DNA from: Hydractinia symbiolongicarpus | Taxonomy: Eukaryota > Cnidaria > Hydrozoa > Anthoathecata > Hydractiniidae | DNA: 64,000 nucleotides | Direction of reading: 5' to 3' | NCBI RefSeq assembly: GCF_029227915.1 | Contig: NC_079885.1 | Location: 28,771,001 to 28,835,000, forward strand | In this document: positions 54,640 through 64,000 of the stretch, in pieces | Position numbering within the stretch: position 1 is the stretch's first letter | How the letters are laid out: each line of letters begins with the position of its first letter | Program-made: the position numbers and the translations under genes | The notes under the pieces: generated by a model | Database searches by the model: none | Seen by the model: only the letters and a program-made list of their open reading frames with translations | Told to the model about the DNA's origin: nothing

Positions 54640-56127
54640 AAATGTAGTTTTTGAAACTGTCTCTATTTCTTCAGCGCGAACTAACGGCTAGGATTGGTCC
54701 CACAGTAAAAAATGACTTATTCATCTTAATTTTTAAATAAAACGCTACCACAATGCCAGTGTAATCGCTAAGTTCCAGCAATCATGTCAAATTAGGAAGA
54801 ATGTTACTTCTTGTAGCCAAACTGGCTCATTTATCACATTTATAAGGTCACAGTCCAGAATAAGTTCAATTAAGTCCCAGAGTCAATCCTTTAACAGTTA
54901 AAAGCGACGCAACTTAGTAATATCGGAAAAAAATCACTATATGCATGTTGGTCCGAACATGTGACGCAACCGTTGTAACTAAAGCGGACTGATACCGTTA
55001 GAAAGTCATTGAAATCTAGTTTTTGAAGCTGTCTCTACTTCTTCAGCGCGCGTTATCGGCTAGGATTGGTCCCACAGTACAAATTGACTTATTTATCTAC
55101 ATTTTTAAATGAAGCGCTACCACAGCTCCCAGTGTAATCGCTGAGTTCCGGCAATCATGTCAAATTAAGAAGAATGATATTTCTTGGGGTCCAGTTGGCT
55201 CATTTATCACATTTATAAGGTCACAGTCCAGAATCAGTTCGATTAAGTCCCAGAGTCAATCGCTTCACTGTTAAGAGCGATGTAACTTAGTAATATCGGA
55301 AAAATATCACTAAATACATGTTGGTACGAATATGTGACGCAACCGTTGTAACTCAAACGGATTGATCCGCCATAAAGTTGATGAAATGTAGTTTTTGAAA
55401 CTGTCTCTATTTCTTCAGCGCGAACTAACGGCTAGGATTGGTCCCACAGTAAAAAATGACTTATTCATCTTAATTTTTAAATAAAACGCTACCACAATGC
55501 CAGTGTAATCGCTAAGTTCCAGCAATCATGTCAAATTAGGAAGAATGTTACTTCTTGTAGCCAAACTGGCTCATTTATCACATTTATAAGGTCACAGTCC
55601 AGAATAAGTTCAATTAAGTCCCAGAGTCAATCCTTTAACAGTTAAAAGCGACGCAACTTAGTAATATCGGAAAAAAATCACTATATGCATGTTGGTCCGA
55701 ACATGTGACGCAACCGTTGTAACTAAAGCGGACTGATACCGTTAGAAAGTCATTGAAATCTAGTTTTTGAAGCTGTCTCTGCTTCTTCAGCGCGCGTTAT
55801 CGGCTAGGATTGGTCCCACAGTACAAATTGACTTATTTATCTACATTTTTAAATGAAGCGCTACCACAGCTCCCAGTGTAATCGCTGAGTTCCGGCAATC
55901 ATGTCAAATTAAGAAGAATGATATTTCTTGGGGTCCAGTTGGCTCATTTATCACATTTATAAGGTCACAGTCCAGAATCAGTTCGATTAAGTCCCAGAGT
56001 CAATCGCTTCACTGTTAAGAGCGATGTAACTTAGTAATATCGGAAAAATATCACTAAATACATGTTGGTACGAATATGTGACGCAACCGTTGTAACTCAA
56101 ACGGATTGATCCGCCATAAAGTTGATG
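54640..56127 (-). repeat. 744-bp dimeric higher-order repeat, two copies
   Basis: 54640-55383 and 55384-56127 are nearly identical at an offset of 744 bp (two monomers). Shared private variants are CTATATGCATGTTGGTCCG, AACTAAAGCGGACTG and CACAATGCCAGTG (one base shorter than the usual ACAGCGCCCAGTG). A more diverged third copy follows to about 56570. Confidence 0.88.
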
Positions 56128-58095
56128 AAATGTAGTTTTTGAAACTGTCTCTATTTCTTCAGCGCGAACTAACGGCTAGGATTGGACTTGCAGTAAAAAA
56201 TGACTTATTCATCTTAATTTTTAAATAAAACGCTACCACAACGCCCAGTGTAATCGCTAAGTTCCAGCAATCATTTCAAATTAAGAAGAATGTTATTTCT
56301 TGTAGTCAAGCTGGCTCATTTATCACATTTATAAGGTCACAGTCCAGAATCAGTTCAATTAAGTCCCAGAGTCACTCCTTTCACTGTTAAAAGCGACGCA
56401 TCTTAGTAATATCGGAAAAAAATCACTATATGCATGTTGGTCCGAACATGTGACGCAACCGTTGTCACTCAAACGGACTGATACCGTTAGAAAGTCATTG
56501 AAATCTTGTTTTTGAAGCTGTCTCTACTTCTTCAGCGCGCGTTAACGGTTAGGATTGGTCCCACAGTTCAAAATGACTTATTTATCTACATTTTTTAATA
56601 AAGCGCTATCACAGCGCCCAGTGTAATTGTTGAGTTCAAGCAATCATGTCAAATTAAGAAGAATGTCATTTCTTGGAGTCCAATTGTCTCATTTTTCACA
56701 TATATATGTTGAAAGTCTAAAATCAGTTCAATCAAGTCCAACAGTCAAATGTTTCACTGTTTAAAGCGATGCATCTTAGTAGTATCAGAAACATATCGCT
56801 AAACACATGTTGGTACGAATATGTGACGCAACCGTTGTAACTCAAACGGATTGGCACCATTAGAAAGTCAATGAAATGTAGTTTTTGAAACTGTCTCTAT
56901 TTCTTCAGCGCGAACTAACGGCTAGGATTGGACTTGCAGTAAAAAATGACTTATTCATCTTAATTTTTAAATAAAACGCTACCACAACGCCCAGTGTAAT
57001 CGCTAAGTTCCACCAATCATTTCAAATTAAGAAGAATGTTATTTCTTGTAGTCAAGCTGGCTCATTTATCACATTTATAAGGTCACAGTCCAGAATCAGT
57101 TCAATTAAGTCCCAGAGTCACTCCTTTCAATGTTAAAAGCGACGCATCTTAGTAATATCGGAAAAAAATCACTATATGCATGTTGGTCCGAACATGTGAC
57201 GCAACCGTTGTAACTCAAACGGACTGATACCGTTAGAAAGTCATTGAAATCTTGTTTTTGAAGCTTTCTCTACTTCTTCAGCGCGCGTTAACGGTTAGGA
57301 TTGGTCCCACAGTTCAAAATAACTTATTTATCTAAATTTTTAAATGAAGCGCTACCATATCGCCTAGTGTAATCGCTGAGTTCCGGCAATCATGTCAAAT
57401 TAAGAATATTGATATTTCCCTGGGGTCCAATTGGCTCATTTATCGCATTTATAAGACCACAGTCCAAAGTCAGTTCAATTGAGTCCCACAGTCAATCATT
57501 TCACTGTTAAAACCGATACAACTTAGTAATATTTGTAGAAAATCACTAAATACATGTTGGTACGAATATGTGACGCAACCGTTGTAACTCAAACGGATTT
57601 ATACCGCCAGTAAGTCAATGAAATGTAGTCTTTGAAACTGCTCCAATTTATTCAGCGCGTGATAACGGCCAGGATTGGTCCCACAGTAAAAAAAGACTTA
57701 TTTATCTAAATTTTTAAATAAAGCGCCACCACAGAGCCTAATGTAATCGCTGAGTTCCGGCAATCATGTCAAATTAAGAAGATTGATATTTCTTGGGGTC
57801 CAGTTAGTTCATTTATCACATTTTTAAGGTCACAGTCGAAAGTTACTTCAATTAAGTCCCAGAGTCAATCGCTTCACTGTTAAATGCGATGTAACTTAGT
57901 AATATCGAAAAAATATTACCAAATACATGTTGGTACGAATATGTGACGCAACCGTTGTAACTCAAATGGATTGATACCGCCATAAAGTCGATGAAATGTA
58001 GTTTTTGTGAATGTCTCTATTTCTTCAGCGCATGCTAAACGCCAGGATTGGTCCCACAGTAAGAAAAGACTTATTTATCTAATTTTTTAAATAAA

Positions 58096-60670
58096 GCGCT
58101 ACCACAGAACCTAGTGTACTCGCTGAATTCCAGCAATCATGTCGAATTAAGAAGAATGTTATTCCTTGGAGTCCAATTGGCTCATTTATCGCATTTATAA
58201 GGTCACAGTCCAGAATCTGTTCAATTAAGTCCCACAGTCAATCGTTTCACTGTTAAAAGCGATACAACTTAGTAATATCGGAAAAAAAATCACTAAATAC
58301 ATGTTGGTACGAATATGTGACGCAACCGTTGCAATTCAAACGGATTGACACCATTAGAAAGTCAATGAAATGTAGTTTTTGAAACTGTCTCTATTTCTTC
58401 AGCGCGAACTAACGGCTAGGATTGGTCCCACAGTAAAAAATGACTTATTCATCTCAATTTTTAAATAAAACGCTACCACAATGCCAGTGTAATCGCTAAG
58501 TTCCAGCAATCATGTCAAATTAGGAAGAATGTTACTTATTGTAGTCAAACTGGCTCTTTTATCACATTTATAAGGTCACAGTCCAGAATCAGTTCAATTA
58601 AGTCCCAGAGTCAATCCTTTAACAGTTAAAAGCAACGCAACTTAGTAATATCGGAAAAAAATCACTATATGCATGTTGGTCCGAACATGTGACGCAACCG
58701 TTGTAACTCAAACGGACTGATACCGTTAGAAAGTCATTGAAATCTAGTTTTTGAAGCTGTCTCTACTTCTTCAGCGCGCGTTAACGGCTAGGATTGGTCC
58801 CACAGTACAAATTGACTTATTTATCTAATTTTTTAAATAAAGCGCTACCACAGAACCTAGTGTACTCGCTGAATTCCAGCAATCATGTCGAATTAAGAAG
58901 AATGTTATTCCTTGGAGTCCAATTGGCTCATTTATCGCATTTATAAGGTCACAGTCCAGAATCTGTTCAATTAAGTCCCACAGTCAATCGTTTCACTGTT
59001 AAAAGCGATACAACTTAGTAATATCGGAAAAAAAATCACTAAATACATGTTGGTACGAATATGTGACGCAACCGTTGTAATTCAAACGGATTGACACCAT
59101 TAGAAAGTCAATGAAGTGTAGTTTTTGAAACTGTCTCTATTTCTTCAGCGCGAACTAACGGCTAGGATTGGTCCCACAGTAAAAAATGACTTATTCATCT
59201 TAATTTTTAAATAAAACGCTACCACAATGCCAGTGTAATCGCTAAGTTCCAGCAATCATGTCAAATTAGGAAGAATGTTACTTCTTGTAGTCAAACTGGC
59301 TCATTTATCACATTTATAAGGTCACAGTCCAGAATCAGTTCAATTAAGTCCCAGAGTCAATCCTTTAACAGTTAAAAGCGACGCAACTTAGTAATATCGG
59401 AAAAAAATCACTATATGCATGTTGGTCCGAACATGTGACGCAACCGTTGTAACTCAAACGGACTGATACCGTTAGAAAGTCATTGAAATCTAGTTTTTGA
59501 AGCTGTCTCTACTTCTTCAGCGCGAACTAACGGCTAGGATTGGTCCCACAGTAAAAAATGACTTATTCATCTCAATTTTTAAATAAAACGCTACCACAAT
59601 GCCAGTGTAATCGCTAAGTTCCAGCAATCATGTCAAATTAGGAAGAATGTTACTTATTGTAGTCAAACTGGCTCTTTTATCACATTTATAAGGTCACAGT
59701 CCAGAATCAGTTCAATTAAGTCCCAGAGTCAATCCTTTAACAGTTAAAAGCAACGCAACTTAGTAATATCGGAAAAAAATCACTATATGCATGTTGGTCC
59801 GAACATGTGACGCAACCGTTGTAACTCAAACGGACTGATACCGTTAGAAAGTCATTGAAATCTAGTTTTTGAAGCTGTCTCTACTTCTTCAGCGCGCGTT
59901 AACGGCTAGGATTGGTCCCACAGTACAAATTGACTTATTTATCTAATTTTTTAAATAAAGCGCTACACAGAACCTAGTGTACTCGCTGAATTCCAGCAAT
60001 CATGTCGAATTAAGAAGAATGTTATTCCTTGGAGTCCAATTGGCTCATTTATCGCATTTATAAGGTCACAGTCCAGAATCTGTTCAATTAAGTCCCACAG
60101 TCAATCGTTTCACTGTTAAAAGCGATACAACTTAGTAATATCGGAAAAAAAATCACTAAATACATGTTGGTACGAATATGTGACGCAACCGTTGTAATTC
60201 AAACGGATTGACACCATTAGAAAGTCAATGAAGTGTAGTTTTTGAAACTGTCTCTATTTCTTCAGCGCGAACTAACGGCTAGGATTGGTCCCACAGTAAA
60301 AAATGACTTATTCATCTTAATTTTTAAATAAAACGCTACCACAATGCCAGTGTAATCGCTAAGTTCCAGCAATCATGTCAAATTAGGAAGAATGTTACTT
60401 CTTGTAGTCAAACTGGCTCATTTATCACATTTATAAGGTCACAGTCCAGAATCAGTTCAATTAAGTCCCAGAGTCAATCCTTTAACAGTTAAAAGCGACG
60501 CAACTTAGTAATATCGGAAAAAAATCACTATATGCATGTTGGTCCGAACATGTGACGCAACCGTTGTAACTCAAACGGACTGATACCGTTAGAAAGTCAT
60601 TGAAATCTAGTTTTTGAAGCTGTCTCTACTTCTTCAGCGCGCGTTAACGGCTAGGATTGGTCCCACAGTA
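58096..60670 (-). repeat. 746/1118-bp nested higher-order repeats
   Basis: The landmark GCGCTACCACAGAACCTAG recurs at 58096, 58842 and 59960 (the last lacking one C), giving units of 746 and 1118 bp, i.e. two and three monomers. The longer unit contains one extra copy of the CTATATGCATGTTGGTCCG-type monomer. This shows duplication by whole monomers inside an existing HOR. Confidence 0.85.
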
Positions 60671-61030
60671 CAAATTGACTTATTTATCTAAATTTTTAAA
60701 TGAAGCGCTACCACAGCTCTCAGTGTAATCGCTGAGTTCCGGCAATCATGTCAAATTAAGAAGAATGATATTTCCTGGGGTCCAGTTGGCTCATTTATCA
60801 CATTTATAAGGTCACAGTCCAGAATCAGTTCGATTAAGTCCCAGAGTCAATCGCTTCACTGTTAAGAGCGACGTAACTTAGTAATATCGGAAAAATATCA
60901 CTAAATACATGTTGGTACGAATATGTGACGCAACCGTTGTCACTCAAACGGATTGACACCATTAGAAAGTCAATGAAATGTTGTTTTTGAAACTGTCTCT
61001 ATTTCTTCAGAGCGTGCTAACTGCTAGATT

Positions 61031-61115
61031 TGTAGATAAATAAGTCAATTTTTAATTTGGGACACCACATTAAAAAATGACTTATTTATCTACATTTTTA
61101 AATGTAGATAAATAA
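61031..61115. repeat. Overlapping fold-back repeats at the array edge
   Basis: A 17-bp perfect inverted repeat (TGTAGATAAATAAGTCA at 61031-61047; its complement at 61078-61094) overlaps a second, tighter hairpin. The hairpin has 16-bp perfect arms, 61082-61097 and 61100-61115, with a 2-nt loop. The first arm is a monomer piece in the opposite orientation to the local array. The cluster lies in a degraded monomer about 450 bp before the array ends. Confidence 0.9.
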
Positions 61116-61661
61116 ATAGTGCTACCACAGCGCCTAGTGTAATCGCTGAGTTCCAGCAATCAAGTCAAATTAAGAAGAATGTTATTTCTTGGAGTCCAAT
61201 TGTCTCATTTATCCATTTATAAGGTCACAGTCCAAAATCAGTTCAATTAAGTCCCATAGTCAATCGTTTCACTGTTAAAAGCGATGCATCCTAGTAATAT
61301 CAGAAAAATATCGCTAAATATATGTTGGTACGAGTATGTGACGCACCCGTTGTACCTCAAATGGACAGAAGCCTTTAGAAAGTCAGTGAAATGTTGTTTT
61401 TGAAACCGTCTGTATTTTTTCAGCTCCCGCTATAGGCTAGGATTTGTCCCACAGTAAAAAATAACTTATTTATTTAAACTTTAAAATGAAGCGCTACTAC
61501 AGCGCCCAGTGTAATCGCTGAGTTCCAGCAATCAAGTCTAATTAAGAAGAATGTTATTTCTTGGAGTCAGCTAGAGTAGTACACCCTTGTAAACAGTTTT
61601 CCGGTTTTACACGGCCAAACCCTGTTAAAAAACGCTGCTTTTAGACCCCTAAAAAAAGCGG

Positions 61662-61669
61662 TGACGTCA
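61662..61669. promoter_or_regulatory. CRE-like palindrome TGACGTCA
   Basis: A perfect TGACGTCA octamer inside GTGACGTCAC, about 210 bp upstream of the replicase ATG. It matches the known consensus for CREB/ATF-type bZIP factors. A role in element transcription is inference from position only. Confidence 0.4.
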
Positions 61670-61714
61670 CAGATTTTATCATACCTCAAATGAGTAAACA
61701 AGTGACGCGACACC

Positions 61715-61782
61715 ATGACGGCACTCAACAAAACTGCTGACATCATCAAAAATGACGGCACTCGACAAAACTGCTGACATCA
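61715..61782 (+). repeat. Two 31-bp direct repeats in the element leader
   Basis: ATGACGGCACTC.ACAAAACT and the following GCTGACATCA occur at 61715-61745 and 61752-61782 with a single A/G difference, spaced 37 bp. They could be binding sites for a replication or transcription factor, or a simple tandem duplication. Confidence 0.85.
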
Positions 61783-61798
61783 ACAAACGCGCAAATCT

Positions 61799-61827
61799 AT
61801 TTGAGTAGGGAAATTCCCTACTCAAAT
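61799..61827. promoter_or_regulatory. 29-bp perfect palindrome upstream of the replicase
   Basis: Arms of 14 bp (ATTTGAGTAGGGAA and its exact complement) flank a single central A. It lies 54 bp before the replicase ATG. A perfect palindrome of this length is unlikely by chance and would form a hairpin or bind a dimeric protein. The function is not known from sequence. Confidence 0.85.
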
Positions 61828-61865
61828 TTTGTCCACCTCAAAAAAAACTGAAAGTCCAAAATCTG

Positions 61866-61874
61866 TATATAATA
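61866..61874 (+). promoter_or_regulatory. TATA-like sequence before the replicase ATG
   Basis: TATATAATA ends 7 bp before the ATG at 61882. A canonical TATA box would place transcription start about 30 bp downstream, that is inside the frame, so either the real start codon is further on or this is just AT-rich leader sequence. Confidence 0.3.
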
Positions 61875-61881
61875 AAGAGAA

Positions 61882-62289
61882 ATGAGTTGGTTCAAGAATG
61901 CAATCACCAAGCTATACAGCGCTGTCTCAGCGCCAGTAGCAACAACTCGCGATGCTCTTGCGGGTCGGCTACAGAGCGTGCGAGACACTGTCGGGCATAA
62001 TTATAACAGAGCAAGTGAACAAATTGCTGGAAGGACGACGCTGCACGATGAAATCGAGAGAGAAGCGCGAGACGACATACAAGACGAATACAGTGGAGTC
62101 GAAGACATCAAGCACATGTTCCCACAAGAGAAAAACCGATCCGAAGGCGTCGAAGACAGTCAGCATATTTGGACGAAAATGACAGACAGATGTTGGAAGA
62201 CGGAAATCGCGTCAAGACATGGCGGTTCAACAAGAACCTTAATCAGCCACTGGCAGAGGCCATCATACAAAAAATTACGCCCTACATAG
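61882..62289 (+). pseudogene. Replicase N-terminal segment (first frame of a broken PolB gene)
   Basis: Open for 135 codons. The start MSWFKNAITKLY, followed by an Ala/Val/Arg-rich stretch (about residues 14-37) predicted to form an amphipathic helix, resembles the N-terminus that I recall from cnidarian Polinton-like replicases. An acidic patch follows at 56-75. Sense coding seems to leave this frame between about 62130 and 62170: the downstream part (from about residue 94) looks unrelated, while the -1 frame becomes replicase-like (for example DENDRQMLEDG, 62172-62204). A run of five A (62131-62135) lies at the left edge of that interval, and the -1 frame carries five consecutive Arg codons at 62142-62156, possibly a nuclear localisation signal. 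The ATG at 61882 is the first after the leader. Confidence 0.65.
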
Positions 62290-63548
62290 ACATGAGAGTC
62301 TAGGTAGTCTGCAGTTTTGCTTGCACCATCTACGAAGCAGGAGGTGGCACGGCTCCGTATCACAAAACCAAGGGAGGCGAAGGATCGCTTACGAGCCTAG
62401 CTGACATCGAAGCCTTTATCGAAAAATGTGAAATGGAACGATTAGATCTAGGAGATAACGAGTTTTGGGGGAAGGCGTACTTGCCACCAGGAAGAACAAT
62501 CGAGACCCCAGGATCGTACGAAGGGAGAATAGTCTTCCAGCATATGCAGATCAAGATCATCTCCACAAGGGATCCCTTGTTTGGCTGTGGACCTTTGCCA
62601 GACTGGTTCCGAAAAAAGAGGTGCATCTACGCTGTGGATTGTAAAGAAGAGCGAACGGACAACCTATGTGTCTGGCGATGCCTAGCCATCGAAAAGAGGG
62701 CCGGGGTAGAACGTGGAACAGAGTACCTTACAAGGTCAGCCCTCAAACTAACACGCGAGTACTACGAGAACCCCAAACTTAAGAGGGAAGATGTACGTGC
62801 TGCGAAGCTCCTTAACTTCGAGGGCATAGCGAAGCGTTTCAAGATCAACATCAGAGTCTTTGAACCCAAGACCAACTCTGAGAAAGCGCCATGGAGACTC
62901 GTGTACGGTCAGAATCAATACAAAAAAGATTTAGACACAATCAACCTTGGTATGCTGGATGGACACTGTTTCTACATCAAGGATTTAGACGTACTGGCAC
63001 GACAGAAATGGGAATGCGAAGCCTGCAAGCAAATGTTTGCAAGCAACGGAGATCTTACGAGACCTAAGAAGATAGGTGAAGGAAAAAAGCCGCATATCAT
63101 CTGCAAAGGCAAGAAGGTCAAGCGCATGCCTAGCAAGTCAGAGAAGGTCTTTTACGGTGAGGGCTTCAGTTATGACGCTTGTAAATGGCTCGAACACATG
63201 TCGAGGGAAACTGGAAGACACATCCATCACGCGCTGTGTGGGTATGGAGGAGAACGAGTCATACGCTATGGCAAAAAGGAAAATGAGGTCTACCTTGTAG
63301 ACGGCTATGAACCTCAGACCAGGACAGTCAATGAGTACCACGGTTGCAAGTGGCACGGATGCCCCTGCCAAGGAACAAACACTATTAAATATACGGCCAC
63401 CAAGTCTAAGGAGGAAGGCATCCGAAAACTTGGCTACAACCTCGTGACAGTGTGGGAGTGTGAGGGCCCACCCAAAGCCAAAAGGTACTTCAAGAAAAAT
63501 TTCGACCCTACCCTCACTACATCGTGTTTGATTTCGAGGTCCTCCTAG
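62172..63548 (+). pseudogene. Replicase middle segment: OTU-like, Cys-rich finger and Vsr-like nuclease regions
   Basis: Reading frame interrupted by one TAG at 62301-62303 and then open to the stop at 63546-63548. The longest ATG-initiated part is 62433-63548 (371 aa; numbering below starts there), but similarity to the family begins well before that ATG, so it is not the true start. Visible: DNLCVWR (76-82) with Cys79, and GHCFYI with His178, matching the D..C.(F/W)R...H pattern of OTU-type cysteine proteases; Cys195 and Cys198 with His221 and Cys224 as a possible zinc site; VDGY (289-292), EYHGCKWHGCPC (301-312) and LGYNLVTVWECE (333-344), matching the HGC.WH and GW.V..VWE blocks of Vsr-like endonucleases. 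The frame is lost near 63500-63510, beside a run of five A. Confidence 0.7.
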
Positions 63549-64000
63549 CACCTTTACATCAGCGGCAAACATCCTATCCAACATACATCTCGGAGCATGT
63601 ACCGGTCAGCGTCGCCATTCACGATAGTCTGAACGGAGATCCAACGTTCTTGGAGCACGATGATCCCAAGATCTTGGTTAAACGATTTGATGAGCAGCTC
63701 GAAAAGAGACACGCCCACATCGTGAAAGAGGTGGAGAGAATGTACCCAAGATCTGACGATTTCTACATGCTTCCAGACAAGACTCAGAAGGCATGGAACG
63801 AGTGGCTAAACCAGGTGGCCGTGATCGGTTTCAACAGTGGCAAGTATGACCTGAACATGATCAAGCGGTACTTTGTCGATCAAATTGTCAGATACGATAG
63901 CGATAAGATCAACGTGGCGAAGAAAGAAAACGACTACATGTTCCTCACGACCTCGAGGTTCAGATTTCTCGATATCAAAAAATTTATCGCTCGTGATCTG
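63512..64000 (+). pseudogene. Replicase C-terminal segment: family-B polymerase 3'-5' exonuclease domain (runs off the window)
   Basis: A third frame, open for 163 codons to the window edge. Exonuclease motif I is YIVFDFEV with the metal-binding Asp and Glu at segment residues 7 and 9. Motif II is VIGFNSGKYDLN (104-115). RFRFLDIKKFI (149-159) matches a conserved Leu-Asp-Ile motif of protein-primed PolBs (DNA_pol_B_2 family). These are hallmarks of the proofreading domain that precedes the polymerase palm; the palm and thumb lie beyond the window. The frame takes over from the preceding segment by a -1 shift at about 63500-63512. The product would replicate the element. Polinton-type PolB is favoured over mitochondrial-plasmid PolB because of the long N-terminal region. 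Confidence 0.8.

Larger units (their letters stand above)
26827..61568 (-). repeat. 372-bp satellite array, antisense orientation
   Basis: The same satellite as in the left block, now as reverse complement. The hallmark reads GTGACGCAACCGTTGTA, preceded by ATGTTGGTACGAATAT and followed by CAAACGGAC and CCGTTAGAAA. The period is again about 372 bp. The orientation is kept to the end of the array apart from a tiny flipped piece at about 61031-61065. It contains several HOR blocks listed separately. The segments between them (38700-40010, 46980-50970, 56130-58095) hold only mixed monomers and no gene that I can support. Confidence 0.97.
61569..64000 (+). mobile_element. Left end of a Polinton/Maverick-like element (partial)
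   Basis: The satellite stops inside a monomer at TTGGAGTC (61568), where the normal continuation would be CAATTG. Foreign, GC-richer DNA starts with AGCTAGAGTAGTACACCC. Polintons typically begin with AG, end with CT and make 6-bp target duplications, so GGAGTC (61563-61568) is the predicted duplication. The element carries a leader of about 310 bp and then the 5' part of a family-B DNA polymerase gene, a Polinton hallmark. The right end, and any integrase, ATPase, protease or capsid genes, lie outside the window, so the class is inferred from the polymerase. An adintovirus-like element or other PolB-bearing transposon is the alternative. Confidence 0.7.

Noticed and set aside
1-61568. Tandem repeats with regular spacing as a CRISPR array
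   Set aside because: The period is 372 bp with full-length similarity and no unique spacers, and the context is eukaryotic. It is a satellite.
1-61568. CENP-B box in the monomer (ATTCGTACCAACATGTA)
   Set aside because: It keeps TTCG and the central A of the consensus but not the CGGG end. CENP-B binding is mainly described in mammals. The resemblance is too weak.
1-61568. Internal RNA polymerase III promoter (box A/box B) in the monomer
   Set aside because: No convincing GGTTCGANTCC-type box B was found near a plausible box A.
61567-63584. Other open frames overlapping the replicase (for example minus strand 63138-63584 and 62360-62626; plus strand 63076-63300)
   Set aside because: They overlap coding sequence with clear replicase motifs in another frame and show no recognisable motif themselves.

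Overview
This is a non-coding eukaryotic window. It is almost entirely one long satellite array, interrupted by a truncated retrotransposon and bordered on the right by the start of a large virus-like DNA transposon. The host looks like an invertebrate animal, most likely a cnidarian. That guess rests only on recalled resemblance: the LINE reverse transcriptase and the replicase of the right-hand element both resemble families common in coral, anemone and Hydra genomes. I see no host gene, tRNA, rRNA or CRISPR array.

Layout. (1) 1-20799 and 22304-26822: AT-rich tandem repeat, monomer about 372 bp, all in one orientation (called sense here; its hallmark is GTTACAACGGTTGCGTCAC). (2) 20800-22303: a 5'-truncated CR1/jockey-like LINE inserted inside one monomer, still carrying a 440-residue open reverse transcriptase frame and a poly(A) signal. 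(3) About 26822-26827: the array switches strand, with about 5 bases of filler. (4) 26827-61568: the same satellite in the opposite orientation. (5) 61031-61115: a small cluster of fold-back repeats near the right edge of the array. (6) 61569-64000: the left end of a Polinton/Maverick-like element with a much higher GC content than the satellite. It has a structured leader (CRE-like site, 31-bp direct repeats, 29-bp palindrome) and the 5' part of a family-B DNA polymerase gene that runs off the window.

The satellite is a mosaic of higher-order repeats (HORs) of different lengths: about 3103, 1147, 1837, 2582, 1485, 1489 (4.4 copies plus a displaced copy), 744 and 746/1118 bp. Most are near multiples of 372 bp. 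Truncated monomers and small duplications act as natural markers and let HOR copies be related over distances up to 11 kb. About 160 monomers are present. This organisation (long, HOR-rich, nearly gene-free, with a strand switch) fits a centromeric or pericentromeric array, but the sequence alone does not prove that.

The replicase of the right-hand element is the most informative coding sequence. In order it shows an amphipathic N-terminus, an arginine run, an OTU-protease-like Cys/His signature, a Cys-rich finger, a Vsr-like endonuclease motif and the 3'-5' exonuclease motifs of a family-B polymerase. In this copy the frame is broken by two -1 shifts and one stop codon, so the element is described as a degraded copy unless the breaks are assembly errors.
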